From: Diplolepis rosae | Lineage: Eukaryota > Arthropoda > Insecta > Hymenoptera > Diplolepididae | Direction: 5' to 3' | Assembly (NCBI GenBank): GCA_030998225.1 | Contig: JAPYXD010000680.1 | Location: 10,540,001 to 10,604,000 of the forward strand | Length of the DNA stretch: 64,000 nt | In this document: positions 46,901 through 56,018 of the stretch, piece after piece | Numbering within the stretch: position 1 is the stretch's first letter | How the letters are laid out: each line of letters begins with the position of its first letter | Position numbers and translations under genes: made by a program | Notes under the pieces: model-generated | Seen by the model: only the letters and a program-made list of their open reading frames with translations | The model's database searches: none | Told to the model about the DNA's origin: nothing

Positions 46901-49900
46901 GTACATTAGTTTTAGATACATAGACCATAAAATCTTCTCCACGTGTATTACGATTGGGTAAATGCAAACAATGTAAGGGCGGCCAACTTAAACCCTTGCC
47001 GCAGTTTTTATAGTAATAAATTTTTGATTCTCTGAGAATTTCCAAAGCAATCCTTTCAATTTAGATCACTGTCTAAATTTTCCCGATTTTATAAAATTTT
47101 ATTGTCGTCAATACATGTGACGTTCTAGAACAAAAGGGCCCATTTTGTAGATCGTAATTTTGGAAATTTTTGCTTTTTTGCATATAAAAGCCAAAATGAT
47201 CAATTTTTGCTTTTTAATAGGAAATCATACTTTAATCTATACTTTATCTGATGACATCATACGTATGTTCAAAAATGATTGTATTTCAAGTTTAAAAAAA
47301 AGTGAACAGGGAATATTTTGTCGTACTCATAAAACATGCAGTTTTTATGATATCAATACTTGTTTAATGATATTATACCTATTATATTCTATATAAAAAA
47401 GGTAAAAATAAAGCATTCAGATTTTCTGTCGAAATAAAAATGTTTTTTTACTTTGTATCATCTAAACACCTTAGTCCTTATAACTAGATTAACTGAGTAG
47501 CAATGATTAAAATTTTTAGTGAATCTTACAAAATCCGATCAGTCGGTCCGTTTTGTAGCTGGAAATATTTTCATGGTCACCACATTGTATCTATCTTATA
47601 ATAGAAGTTACCAATACCTTTTTGTATATTTAAATATATGTATGTTTCCGACATAACTAAAAATCTTTGTATTAATACTATTAATATACTATTCCAATAT
47701 CTTAATTAGAAACTGATAAATTTTTTCATCTGTATATGATTAAAATATTAGGTGCGCAACTAAGTCCCCGCTGTTTGTGAATAGATGGCTCCAGCAGTAA
47801 GTGCTGGTCGATTTTGACATATCCAAAACGTTATGAACCAAGCTTAGACATATGTTAAACAAACCGTTTTGACACATTAGTAATTTTGTTTTGGCGTCAT
47901 ATACTTTTGGTTGTGTGAAAATGTCTGATTTTGTGACAAATAATCATCATTTGCGCGAATTGTTGATTTTCTTCTTTCATTCGAAGAAAACGGCGGCTGA
48001 AGCGCACTGAGAGTTCTAAAAAGTTTACGGAGATGCTTCTCTAAGTGAAACAACGTGCCGTGATTGGTTCTGTCACTTCAAAGACGGTGATTTCAATGTT
48101 GGCGACCGTCCACGTGAAGGAAGGCCAAAAACCTTCGAAGACGCTGAATTGGAGGCATTGCTCGATGAGGATCCATCCCAAACGCAAGAAGAGCTTGCTT
48201 TAGTATTAGGAGTTACCCGCCAGCCCATTTCCAAGCGATGGCATACGTTGGGAATGATTCAAAAACAAGAAACCTGGGTTCCTTATGACTTGAAGCCAAG
48301 TGACGTTGAGCGTCGTTTTTTCGCCTGTGAAGAACTGCTTAAAAAGGAAAGGGTAAAAAAGGAAGGGTTTTCTTCATCACATCGTGTTGGGTGATGAAAA
48401 ATGGATTCATTATAGCAACCCAAAGAGAAGAAAGTCATGCGGACTGCCCGGGCATGCTTCTACGTCATCGGCTTGGTCGAATATTCACGCTGCGAAAGTT
48501 ATGCTGTGTATTTGGTGGGACCAAGTCGGTGTTACTTATTATGAGTTGTTGAAACCGAACAAAACCATCACTGGGGAACGGTAACGAACACAATTGGCTC
48601 GTTTGAGCCGAACACTGCGCGAAAAAGTTATTCTGCAGCATGACAACGCTCAGCCTCACGTTGCCAAACCTATTAAAACCTACCTGGAAACGCTGAAATG
48701 GTAAGTGCTACCCCACCTGTCGTATTCCCCCAGATATTGCGCCGTCCGATTATTACTTGCTCCGGTCGATGGCACATGGTCTGGCTGATTAGCAGTTCCG
48801 CTCGTATGAAGACATCGAAAAATGGCTTCATTCGTGGATAGGCTCAAAAGATAAACACTTTTACCGTAACGGTATTCAAGCTCTACCAGAAAGATAGGCA
48901 AAATTTGTAGGTAACGATGGACAATACTTTGAATGATTCATTTGTAACCATTTTTTACGCACAAATCTGAATTTACTAAAATCGCAACACATTTGTTTTA
49001 CCTTCATTGCACAAATTTAAGCGAATTTCGTATGGACACCAGTATTTTTTTTTTTTGAATTCTTTTATACCAATATCGCATAAAATGTCGTTTACGAACA
49101 TTGTAACGGCACTAGACGTGTGCATTCTGTCGGATCGAATGTCGCATAGTCGATTCGATTCGCCTTATTTGTTGGATCGGATTTTTTCGATTCGACCGGC
49201 CATCCGTCAAATGTCGAATATTTTACATCCGAAGCACGTCCGATCGAATGTCGAATTTTTAAGATTCGACTGGCGCAGGATGTAGTTTGCAATTTTTAAT
49301 CAGACATTACACAATAAACAGGGTAAGGCACATAAAGTGTTACAGAGCTATAGAACTCAAACTATTGATCATATCCAACAATGTTTCAGACAAAAGTTTC
49401 AGTGTTCGAGAAGGCCGTCATACAGGACCACCCTATCTTTTTATCGGTGGAGGCGTTGAAGCTTCGTCAAGGTCAACTCCACCTTTTTTAATGGAAACAT
49501 GTATTTTTTTTTCGATGACATTATTACCGATTTTAAGACAAATTTAGCGACCTACAATACAAGATCATTCTTTCATTCTTTCATATTCTTGAAAATCGTT
49601 CATTTTCGCGTTCAGATGTACTCACATTGGAAGGTTATGCGTGACTAACTCATATGTCAACAGAAAATGCTTACTTTCTGCCGATGTCAACAATACCCAA
49701 TCGATGTGTATTATCACGGGTATCGTTAGAAATGAAAATGAAAAAAAATTTTCGGATATGATCAATAGTTTGAGTGCTATCTCTCTGTAACATATTACAT
49801 AATATACAGTCTGTGCAACAAGAGCGAGTCCTCGATTTTTCGAAAACTATTAGAGATTTTAAAACGTTTTTTTTTTTTTTTAATAAAAGTACTCTCGAAG

Positions 49901-51926
49901 GACTACGGCGCTACTATCTAATAGATAGTCCAGTCCCCATCGTTGTCCAGAATGGCCTGGCACTTTTTCGGCATGCTTTCCACTAATCTAAATTATTAAT
50001 CGAAACGATTCGATTAATAATGCTCAACTTCCATATCGTTGTATCATTAGAACACAGCCCCTTCAAAAATTTTGAGTTGAACAAAATTTTTCTGAATAGG
50101 CTTTTTAATTTTCATTACTAGTTATTAAACATATTCATAAAGGGTTTTCCAATAGGGACATAACAATTTCGTATCTTTATATGAACGCACCCTTAAACTT
50201 TTCTAGTGAACTGTCAATGTCAAAACGTTAGCTAAAGTCCACGAACCAGCAACGTTTGGAAATGATTAAAAAAAACTACCGAAATTCTGAGTCGGTGGTC
50301 GCAACTTTAAAAGCGCTTACTCCAATTTTCGGCCGTAATAATCTTCCCACCCGACAGGCTGTGCGTGCTATAGTGGATAAATTCAAGACCAAATTTACAC
50401 TATTGGATGTTCCGGTGTTAAAAAGACGTCGTATTGCTCGAAGCGAAGGAATAATCGCAGCCGTATGTGCATCGATTCAAAATGAGCCAAATCAGTTGAT
50501 TCCACGTCGTTCTCAAGAATTGGGCGTCGATCAAACGACACTGTGGCGTATTATGCAAAAAGATCTTGGCCTACATGCTTTCTAGATTAAATTGACTCAA
50601 GAACTAAAGCCACTTGATCATTTGAAACGCCGAAACTTCTCCAATTGGGCTCTGGCAAAGCTTGAAGAAAATGAAGAATTTCATCGAAAAATCATCTTCA
50701 GCGATGAAGCTCATTTCTGGCTCAATGGCTTTGTTAATAAGCAAAATATGCGTTATTGGTCAGCAACAAACCCAAATGTGCTTCTTGAGACACCGTTGCA
50801 TCCGCAAAAAGTGTCTTTTTGGTGCGGCTTTCATGCCGGAGGTGTGATTGGGCCGTATTTTTTCGTGGATGAAAACGACCGTCATGTTACTGTCAATGGA
50901 GAGCGCTATCGTGCTATGTTGGAAGATTATTTGTGGCCAGAATTGGATGAACTTGACATCAACGATATGTGGTTTCAACAAGACGGTGCCAGTAGCCTCA
51001 CAGCACGCGTCACAATCAATTTATTGAAAGGCAAATTCGGTGAACCTGTTATCTCGAGAAATGGTCCGGTCGAATGGCCGCCTCTTTCATGCGATCTAAC
51101 GCCATTGGATTTTTTTGTATGGGGCCATATCAAGTCACTGGTCTATGTCAAGGAGCCAGAAACTTTACACGACCTGAAACACAGCATCCAACGCGAAATT
51201 GCCAACGTTCCGGTCGAAATGTGTTGCACTACACCCACAATAAATTTGAACTCAATATCTTAAATATTTCTGTGCTTTTTTCATAGATAAAATTGTTATG
51301 TTCCTATTGGAAAACCCTTTATAACAAGTAATTAAAATTTGTTAAATTTTTATTAAAAAATCCAACTGACTAACTTTTTTGTTTGATGGACTATTGTCTC
51401 TGAATGCATCACATGAGACTTAAAAAGTAATTATTTCGACTATGACGATATAAAATTAAAATACAATTATACAATGTATGAATATTGTGTAATGTCTGAT
51501 TAAAAATTGCAAACTACATCCTGTGCCGGTCGAATCTTAAAAATCTGACATTTGATCGGACGCGCTTCGGATGTTGAATATTCGACATTCGACGGGCGGC
51601 TGATCGAATGTTGAAAATCCGACATCCGAAGAAGCGCGCTTCGGATGTCGAATATTCGGCATTCGACGGGCGGCTGATCGAATGTCGAAAATCCGACATC
51701 CGAAGCGCGCTTCTTCGAATCTTTCTCCACACCTCTAAACGGCACCTCATACGAAATTCGTAAGAGATCTTTTTCGGTGTAGAACTGTATTTAGGGAAAA
51801 TTTTAACAAATGCTACTTCAAATTCTCATAAGTCTATTACAAGCTAGTAAAAAATACAGTGTATTTACCTATAGGATCAAGGATGACTATAATAGCGTAG
51901 AGTAAAGAAGGAACAATAGTCTTCAT
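37699..51926 (-). CDS. gene A: non-catalytic S1 serine protease homolog, 4 exons
   Basis: The model joins 51926-51869, 46835-46492, 39850-39563 and 37950-37699 (942 nt, 313 aa), all GT-AG, phases 1-0-0, no stop. Residues 1-19 form a clear signal peptide (MKTIVPSLLYAIIVILDPI). K33/I34-FNG is the activation-like junction. C59 and C75 bracket FLMTTSLC, where catalytic His is Leu74. D129 (YDVGIV) is kept. CGWGS is at 166-170 and C203/C218 match Cys168/Cys182. GDIGS (231-235) puts Ile at the Ser position. No Cys191, Cys201 or Cys220 equivalent. Likely a secreted binding or decoy protein. Target and tissue cannot be inferred. Confidence 0.75.
38025..39170. other. gene A intron 3, non-coding
   Basis: AT-rich, nothing recognised. 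Confidence 0.4.
39173..39531. mobile_element. 359-bp mariner-derived MITE
   Basis: The ends are TCAGGTGCACAAATAAGTTT and the inverse form AAACTTATTTGTACACCTGA. The left interior keeps antisense transposase codons like the mariner remnant at 27815. It sits 31 bp downstream of exon 3 in intron 3 of gene A, very close to the donor. Confidence 0.8.
39563..39850 (-). CDS. gene A exon 3 (CGWGS region)
   Basis: Acceptor TGTTCTAG, donor GTAATTAC, 96 codons, phase 0 at both ends. It reads VSNKVDYTRVNILPL, HKYEATICGWGSVTND, AEYSELLHCMPVQL, DEFCRPVIRLGDYKRKLLCG. An extra Cys in LLHCMP lies near the Cys157 position, although the usual partner Cys22 is absent. Confidence 0.8.
40141..41508. mobile_element. 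MITE family 2, second copy, split by a rosa-like mariner
   Basis: The ends are CATGGAGAAAAAGTCTAATT and TTTCTCCATG, flanked by TA (40139-40140 and 41509-41510). It is inverted relative to the copy at 30987. Its homology is interrupted at TA by the mariner at 40165-40971; subtracting this leaves about 560 bp. Confidence 0.85.
40165..40971 (+). mobile_element. rosa-like (DD41D) mariner, internally deleted copy 1
   Basis: TIRs AAGGGTTTTCCAATAGGGAC and inverse, with TA flanks. A frame from 40279 encodes the N-terminal half (MVKSTNQQRLDMIKNYYRNS, VVATLRALTPIFGRNN, IPRRSQELGIDQTTLWRIMQ), followed by a small frame break near 40675 (DHLIAETSP). An internal deletion joins IGKSSSA to NVPVEMCARVVENW, removing the whole catalytic core. 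It ends MTNIEFHS and a stop. It shows the intact N- and C-termini missing from copy 3. Confidence 0.85.
41753..43450. mobile_element. TIR element split by a rosa-like mariner
   Basis: The ends are CACACAGAAAAAAAAGTCTTA and inverse AAGACTTTTTTTTCTGTGG, and further inverted blocks lie inside (CTTCTTTTT, GGCTAGTTGTAC near 41900 against GTACGAGTATATTATCCGGC near 43320). Excluding the mariner at 42420-43160 it is about 950 bp. Non-coding. Confidence 0.55.
42420..43160 (-). mobile_element. rosa-like mariner, deleted copy 2 (divergent subfamily)
   Basis: TIRs AAGGGTTTCCCAATAAGGG and inverse, with TA flanks. The minus strand encodes MSSFTLPQRLEIVQLFYQNS, then VGVQRAYRAKYGRHSAPS, a frameshift near 42803, SVPRRSQELGLSRMTTWRIL, and DEAHFWL with the first catalytic Asp. 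The rest is deleted. TIR and protein differ from copies 1 and 3, so this is a sister subfamily. Confidence 0.8.
43452..43550. repeat. about 100-bp hairpin
   Basis: AGCAGTAAAGTTGAACTTCA...CGGATGCAG pairs with CTGCATCCTCGAAAAGGTCAACTTTACTGTT. It directly abuts the TIR element on its left. Confidence 0.65.
43991..45097 (+). mobile_element. mariner (D34D), C-terminal deletion
   Basis: TIRs TTGGGTTGTCCCAGAAGTAA and inverse TTACTT-like end (AATAACTTCTGGGACAAACC). It carries one long transposase frame. It lies in gene A intron 2. Confidence 0.85.
44177..45031 (+). pseudogene. mariner transposase, second Asp lost, C-terminus deleted
   Basis: The frame is open from ATG 44177 (MEYKNKHFRHILLFYFRKGK) for 284 codons. 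First HTH, DEKRSGRPNEVDDDQ (GRP linker), EIKEMLKIPKSTIDHHI (second HTH), IITGDEKWIVYNNVDR (first Asp), then IFHHGNATLHTS, where the second Asp has become Gly, and YNPDLEPSDYYLF (third Asp). A stop follows at once and the next bases go straight to the TIR, so roughly 60 C-terminal residues are deleted. The frame is otherwise uninterrupted. Confidence 0.9.
45372..46302 (+). mobile_element. mariner deletion derivative, copy 2 (both TIRs)
   Basis: TIRs CTACTGTGGGCAAAAACTAA and inverse with TA at 46301-46302. The 5' frame from 45570 reads MSEFIEQKSAIKFCLWNEIS, YKWYKDFKEGRERVDD, RPGRPSTSPDEQ, RRITIRDLADTIGTSRRSLN. The deletion junction KDILG/RQLVVF shifts the frame to WFLHHDNAPSHTALVLRDHF and LPDLAPCDFWLFPRL. 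The first catalytic Asp is gone. Its junction is identical to that at 25304. Confidence 0.85.
46492..46835 (-). CDS. gene A exon 2 (activation junction to catalytic Asp)
   Basis: 344 nt, acceptor TTTAAAG at 46837-46836 and donor GTAGGT (46491 onwards). It encodes LPQLQSKIFNGKPPKEDEHK, YLASLQL, YHICSSAMFQKGFLMTTSLC and RHDYDVGIVM. Two additional Cys (SVCDIYGAKC) precede the Asp motif and are absent from gene B. Confidence 0.8.
46850..47748. other. gene A intron 1, non-coding part
   Basis: AT-rich, nothing recognised. A frame at 47160-47396 has no motif. Confidence 0.4.
47751..48970 (+). mobile_element. mariner (D34D), full-length but decayed
   Basis: The left TIR GGTGCGCAACTAAGTCCCC follows TA (47749-47750). 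The right TIR is not clear and the element seems to fade near 48970. Coding spans most of the family length, with several stops. Confidence 0.8.
47921..48936 (+). pseudogene. mariner transposase with multiple stops
   Basis: From ATG 47921 (MSDFVTNNHHLRELLIFFFH): early stops around EAH/EF, GRPKTFEDAELEALLDED (GRP linker), QEELALVLGVTRQPISKRWH (second HTH), a frame change near 48360, VLGDEKWIHYSNPKRRKSCG (first Asp), VILQHDNAQPHVAKP (second Asp), YSPDIAPSDYYLLRSMAHGL (third Asp, 34 residues on) and a C-terminus ending FVGNDGQYFE. At least four stops and two frameshifts. Confidence 0.85.
49020..49318 (+). repeat. left arm of TIR element or repeat with GAATGTCGAA motifs
   Basis: This arm and 51485-51760 are inverted copies: CGAATTTCGTATG outer end, GATCGAATGTCGAAT interior, GTAGTTTGCAATTTTTAATC inner end. 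Together they flank three other transposon pieces. Confidence 0.65.
49319..49805. mobile_element. non-autonomous derivative of the DD41D long-TIR family
   Basis: The left part (CAGGGTAAGGCACATAAAG, then AGGTCAACTCCAC) matches the long TIR at 58823-59250, and the right part (GATATGATCAATAGTTTGAG) matches its inverse at 61960. No transposase is present. Confidence 0.7.
49808..49985 (-). repeat. detached 3' end of a Tc1 element
   Basis: Inverted match to the right end of the Tc1 at 23110-23284 (AGAGCGAGTCCTCGATTTTT, then AGTCCAGTCCCCATCGTTGT). Confidence 0.8.
50138..51321 (+). mobile_element. rosa-like (DD41D) mariner, copy 3 with catalytic core
   Basis: TIRs AAGGGTTTTCCAATAGGGAC and inverse, flanked by TA. 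It is the most complete member of its family here. Confidence 0.85.
50229..51263 (+). pseudogene. rosa-like transposase: start deleted, one stop
   Basis: Compared with copy 1, about 20 nt including the start codon are missing before STNQQRL. TAG at 50583-50585 replaces a Lys codon (HAF/IKLTQ). Otherwise the frame is open: IIFSDEAHFWLNGFVNKQNM (first Asp), YFFVDENDRHVTVNGERYRA, WFQQDGASSLTARV (second Asp), DLTPLDFFVWGHIKS. The third Asp (PLD) is 41 residues after the second, the DD41D signature of the rosa group. The C-terminus is shortened by a deletion after NVPVEMC. Confidence 0.85.
51485..51760 (-). repeat. right arm (inverted) of the 49020 repeat
   Basis: Inverted relative of 49020-49318, expanded by an internal 74-bp tandem duplication. 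Confidence 0.65.
51562..51709. repeat. 74-bp tandem duplication
   Basis: Two units start at 51562 and 51636 with GCGCTTCGGATGT(C/T)GAATAT. Each unit is itself nearly palindromic (CGCTTCGGATGTCG against CGACATCCGAAG). Confidence 0.8.
51869..51926 (-). CDS. gene A exon 1 (signal peptide)
   Basis: ATG 51926-51924 opens 19 codons, MKTIVPSLLYAIIVILDPI, plus one base before donor GTAAAT (51868 onwards). This is a short, textbook signal peptide. In genes B and C the aligned codon is not ATG. The sequence homologous to their N-terminal extension is present upstream here but out of frame and without their ATG. Confidence 0.75.
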
Positions 51927-52884
51927 TTTTGTAGCTTCTTTTTCTCGTAACTGCCGGAAATAATAGAAGACAATTCTCTATGCAGCGGTTTTCGAGAACA
52001 TTTCTTATCTCAATTCTTATCAGTGACGTGTTCAAGATATTGTGAATTTTATTTATGATTCTACACTGAGAGAAATTCACATCATTAATATTAACTGAAC
52101 ATTTTGATTATTTTCGATTACTCTGGAGAATTTTTTCAGTTAAATCAACAAGAATCGTCAGTTTAGTTATACTTACTGACTTTTTCAGTTGTATTACATG
52201 ACTACATAATTTTTCAGCCGAAGTAATCGAGCTTCTTTGTAGTTCAAAGAAGTGATAACTGGATTTATTATTCATAATAACACAATACTTTAAGTAAAAG
52301 TAAGTATATATAGATTTAATTTTTTCCTTCAAATGGAGAAATTACTAGTTTTAATTGACTCAAGATATAGTAACGAAAGAATCTATTTGTTAAAAACATC
52401 ACATATCAAATTAACAAGGGATCAATAACGGAATATTTTGAGAATATCAACAATAAATATTTTGTTTTACTTCCTAAATTTTTCAAATGCGTGAAATTAA
52501 TTTGTAATTTTTATTATACTAGGGTGTTTGATGTTGACCTGATATTACTATGAGAGGTCACCACTAATTACAAATGGCTATTATTGTTGACAGATTTACA
52601 TTTTGACATTTGATACTGATTAATATTCTGAATTGTGCTAATTATAATAATTGTATTGAGTGAAGGTTTTCCAAAATAAATTAAAGTGAGTATATTTTGA
52701 AAAATGTATGTGCGTTTCCACGTGTGACATAATCAACTAAAGCCGGTATTCATAGTCAGGTTTTATTTTTGAGATCATCTGAAGGATACTTGTATTTTCC
52801 TCTTTCCTGTAGTTTTAAGAAAGGATAGCCTGTCTATGATTGTACTGGCGAAAACTTAAAAAATAATTTATTTAATTTTATAAC
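51927..52884. other. upstream of gene A, no gene recognised
   Basis: AT-rich. 52065-52240 begins CACTGAGAGAAATTCACATC like a MITE end, but no matching right end was found. No convincing promoter element seen. Confidence 0.35.
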
Positions 52885-53107
52885 CTTGAACGAAGAAACT
52901 TTTTTCTTTAAATTGAAAATACATTTCTGTAAATCACATTACATATGTACTATGCGACTGCGTATACATTAATTTCTTAAATTTAAAGAAAAAGAATAAT
53001 CAAGAAATTTCTTTAAATAAAAGAATCTATTCTTTGACCGTACAGCAATGCACAAATTTCTTTGGTTGAAACAAATTTTTTTTGAATCAAAGAAACTTTT
53101 TTCTGGG
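52885..53107. mobile_element. palindromic-type MITE, about 220 bp
   Basis: The ends share AGAAACTTTTTTC in opposite orientation. The interior block GTACAGCAATGCACAAATTTC resembles CCCACAGCAAAGCACAGATTC at about 56140, suggesting a family. Confidence 0.5.
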
Positions 53108-53575
53108 CGCTGGTCAAACACTTCGAACAGACATTAATCCCTAGTGAAGAATATACGATATCAATTCTTCACGGTTGATTAAACAAAGAAGGTTTAGAAA
53201 AAGGGGTTTTTTAACTAGGTGCACCAAGTTCTTGATTCCTGGCAATGCCATTTCTTATTCCTCTCGCATCGAATTCTCTTTTTTACGTCTCGCTATTCTT
53301 TCATTCTTCAAGCAACCCTCGCCTTTTGAACCTTTTTTGCCACAGACCCTTAATCCCATTTGGCAATCGATCTTATCAGCAATCGTTATTGTTTATTATC
53401 GGCACCCTACACTTTAAAGAGTGAGAATGTCCATTCGATTGAAATGGGTATTTATTTATGGGGAATAAACGTCAGGTGTCACTGAAATTCGTAAAAATCA
53501 AAGTAAAGAAGTTTTTTCAAAAGAAAAGATTAAAAAATTATATTTTTAAATTTCCCCAGTGCTCAAGGTAGTTGA

Positions 53576-54222
53576 TCCATGAAAATTAGACCTCAGGCAA
53601 AAATAGATAATTTTGCTTTCAAGAATAGTAATATTATTATTGAAGGGCTATTTTGGAAGAGGAAAGATTAATTCCCATGATAAAAATTTGAAATACAGAA
53701 AAATAATTTTATTAATAAATTTTATTTTTTCCCCAACTTTTTCTCTTATCGCTTCTTACCAAATTTTAAAAAATTATGCGATTCTAATAAATTACAAATC
53801 ACTTTTTCAAGAAAAAGATTCTCTACAACTTAACCATTTCCAATTTTCGAAAATGAATGTTATTATCAAATTCAGCAATTTGTTTATAAAAATTTCGTCT
53901 TGTAAAATATTTTTTCAATGTTTTCAGCCATGAAATAATTTATTTTTAAAAATTAGAAACTGTGAAGTTGTGGGAAATCTTTTTTCTAGAAAAATGATTC
54001 ATGACTTAATAAAATCGCACAATTTTGAAAAATTTGGTAAGAAGTGATAAGAAAAAAAGTTGGGTCAAAAATAAAATTTATTGATAAAATTATTTTTCCG
54101 TGTTTCAAATTTTTTTCATGTAAAATAATCTTTTCTCTTTCGTAATAGCCCTTCAATAATAATATTACTATTCTTGAAAGCAAAATTATCTATTTTTGCC
54201 TGAGGTCTAATTTTCGTGGATG
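53576..54222. repeat. 650-bp foldback with about 200-bp arms
   Basis: The left arm (53576-53790) and right arm (about 53990-54222) are near-perfect inverted copies. The outer blocks are AATTAGACCTCAGGCAAAAA and TTTTTGCCTGAGGTCTAATT. The two arms give matching reading frames beginning MLSRIVILLLKGY on opposite strands, an artefact of the symmetry. Confidence 0.85.
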
Positions 54223-55456
54223 AAAATTACCTTCAGGCGACTAGGAAGTCAAACTAATCCTATTTTCAAAGTCCAATTAAGAAGTAAATATCAAGATATA
54301 AATAATTCTTTTCTCATGGGTTATTTATTTTTAAATAAAAAAAAATTAAACATTTTCAAGAAATTCAAGAAAATTTTAAAAAGTTAAAATTTTTCACAAA
54401 AAATTCATGTTTACGAAATTTTTTCTTAAAATCAGAAATTTATACAGCTTAATACGGAGGTGCAGCCCGTAAAGAAACATGTTCTGCGAAAGCAAAAAAA
54501 TTTTCAAAACGATCTGAACTTCCTTTTTTTTGCAATCTCCGCAAAACGGAACAAAAATAAGATTTCGAGAAAAACGAGTTTAAAGTTTCCTGCGGCCCTT
54601 CAATTGTTGCGAAAGGTGCTCAGCCTTTTTGTCTCTCATTTTTTCATTTTTCATCCAAACAATTTAAAACTTTGGCATTTACCTTTTGAATAGTAATGCT
54701 ATTGGAAAATGCAATAAAAAAATCGATTTTTTGATTTCCTAGTCCTCTTAAGAAATATGATTAGTTATTTTCATTCATAACCCGTTGTTAATCAAATTTT
54801 CCAAACAACTCTAACTTTAATGTCACTTATTGTGGTATGTACCAACTACAGTTAATAAATTTGACACTAATCGTCGTTAATCCTGGACTTGTCACAACAT
54901 CATATCGTTCATTATATCTCTGGAAGGTGAAATGAACGATATTCAGGATCAAGTGGTTAAATAGATTGCCGTTTGAAAACAAATCAATGTTTATTCCCAG
55001 AAACAGAAGCTCGTAACTTGTCAAAGTCAAAACATTGCATAAAGTTTTTGGAAGAGGCAGAGAAGACTAATAATCCCGAAATAATGTAAGCATAATAAAT
55101 GAGCCAACATTAGCGAGGCGCTCGGCAGTCGGCTCATATTTTCGGTGGCACTGGATTTGACGTAGCATTACTCCAAAGTGCGTTACATATTACGAGCATA
55201 CACCCCGTTGCCATTTTACTGAACCAGGAATACACTATCACGACCACTGTTTCTTTTGTAAATTATTTTATACGTTTGCACGAATCTACAAACTATTGCT
55301 TTCTTTTATATCCTTTCAGCTAATGAAATCTCGGGTTAATATATTTAAAAATACAAGTGTTTCTTTTTAAATTTAGAAAATCATTTTTCAAATATAAAAA
55401 TTATTTTTTTAAAGACACTAGACTCCCTAAGTCCGAAACTGTAAAAAAACTGTTAC
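54223..55456. other. no gene recognised
   Basis: AT-rich. Frames at 54460-54693 and 54827-55030 lack motifs. Confidence 0.4.
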
Positions 55457-56018
55457 GAATGTTATAAGTCTTTCACATAGAATCAGTAAAATTTAACTGA
55501 TATCATTAGGGAAACTCACTGCTTGACCAGCGAATTTCACTGTTACCTAGTATATTTCGCTGATTAACTAGTGAGTTTTGATCGTTGAATCAAGTAATTC
55601 CACTGATTTCTACACTCAGGAAAAATATTTGATTGAATCAAAAAAATTATTTGTTTGAAACACTTTCTTTGATGTAAAGAAATGGTTTGTTTTAATGAAA
55701 CAAAATTTGTTTGATTCAAACAAAATATCTTTGGACCAAATAAATATTTGTTCGAATCAAATAAATTTCTGCCTTAAATCAAACAATTTTAATTTTGACC
55801 ATATATCAAAGCATTAATTTTTTTGTTTTGAAGAAAAATTAATTTGATTCAAACAAATATTCATTTGGTTCAAAGATATTTTGTTTAAATTAAACAAATT
55901 TTATTTCATTTAAACAAATCATTTCTTTAAATCAAAGAAAGTCGTTCTAACAAATCATTTTCTTTGATTCAATCAAATTTTTTTTCGGAGTGTATGTGGA
56001 AGACTTATAACATTCGAA
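55457..56018. mobile_element. TIR element hosting a nested palindromic MITE
   Basis: CGAATGTTATAAGTCTT at the left and its inverse AAGACTTATAACATTCG at the right define ends. The interior is interrupted by 55612-55995. Confidence 0.6.
55612..55995. mobile_element. palindromic MITE, about 385 bp
   Basis: Almost the whole unit folds on itself. The ends are ACTCAGGAAAAATATTTGAT and ATCAAATTTTTTTTCGGAGT, with repeated ATTTGTTTGAATCAAA-type blocks inside. Confidence 0.75.

Noticed and set aside
53613..54183. Two similar proteins on opposite strands (MLSRIVILLLKGY...)
   Set aside because: They are the same sequence read from the two arms of a palindrome.
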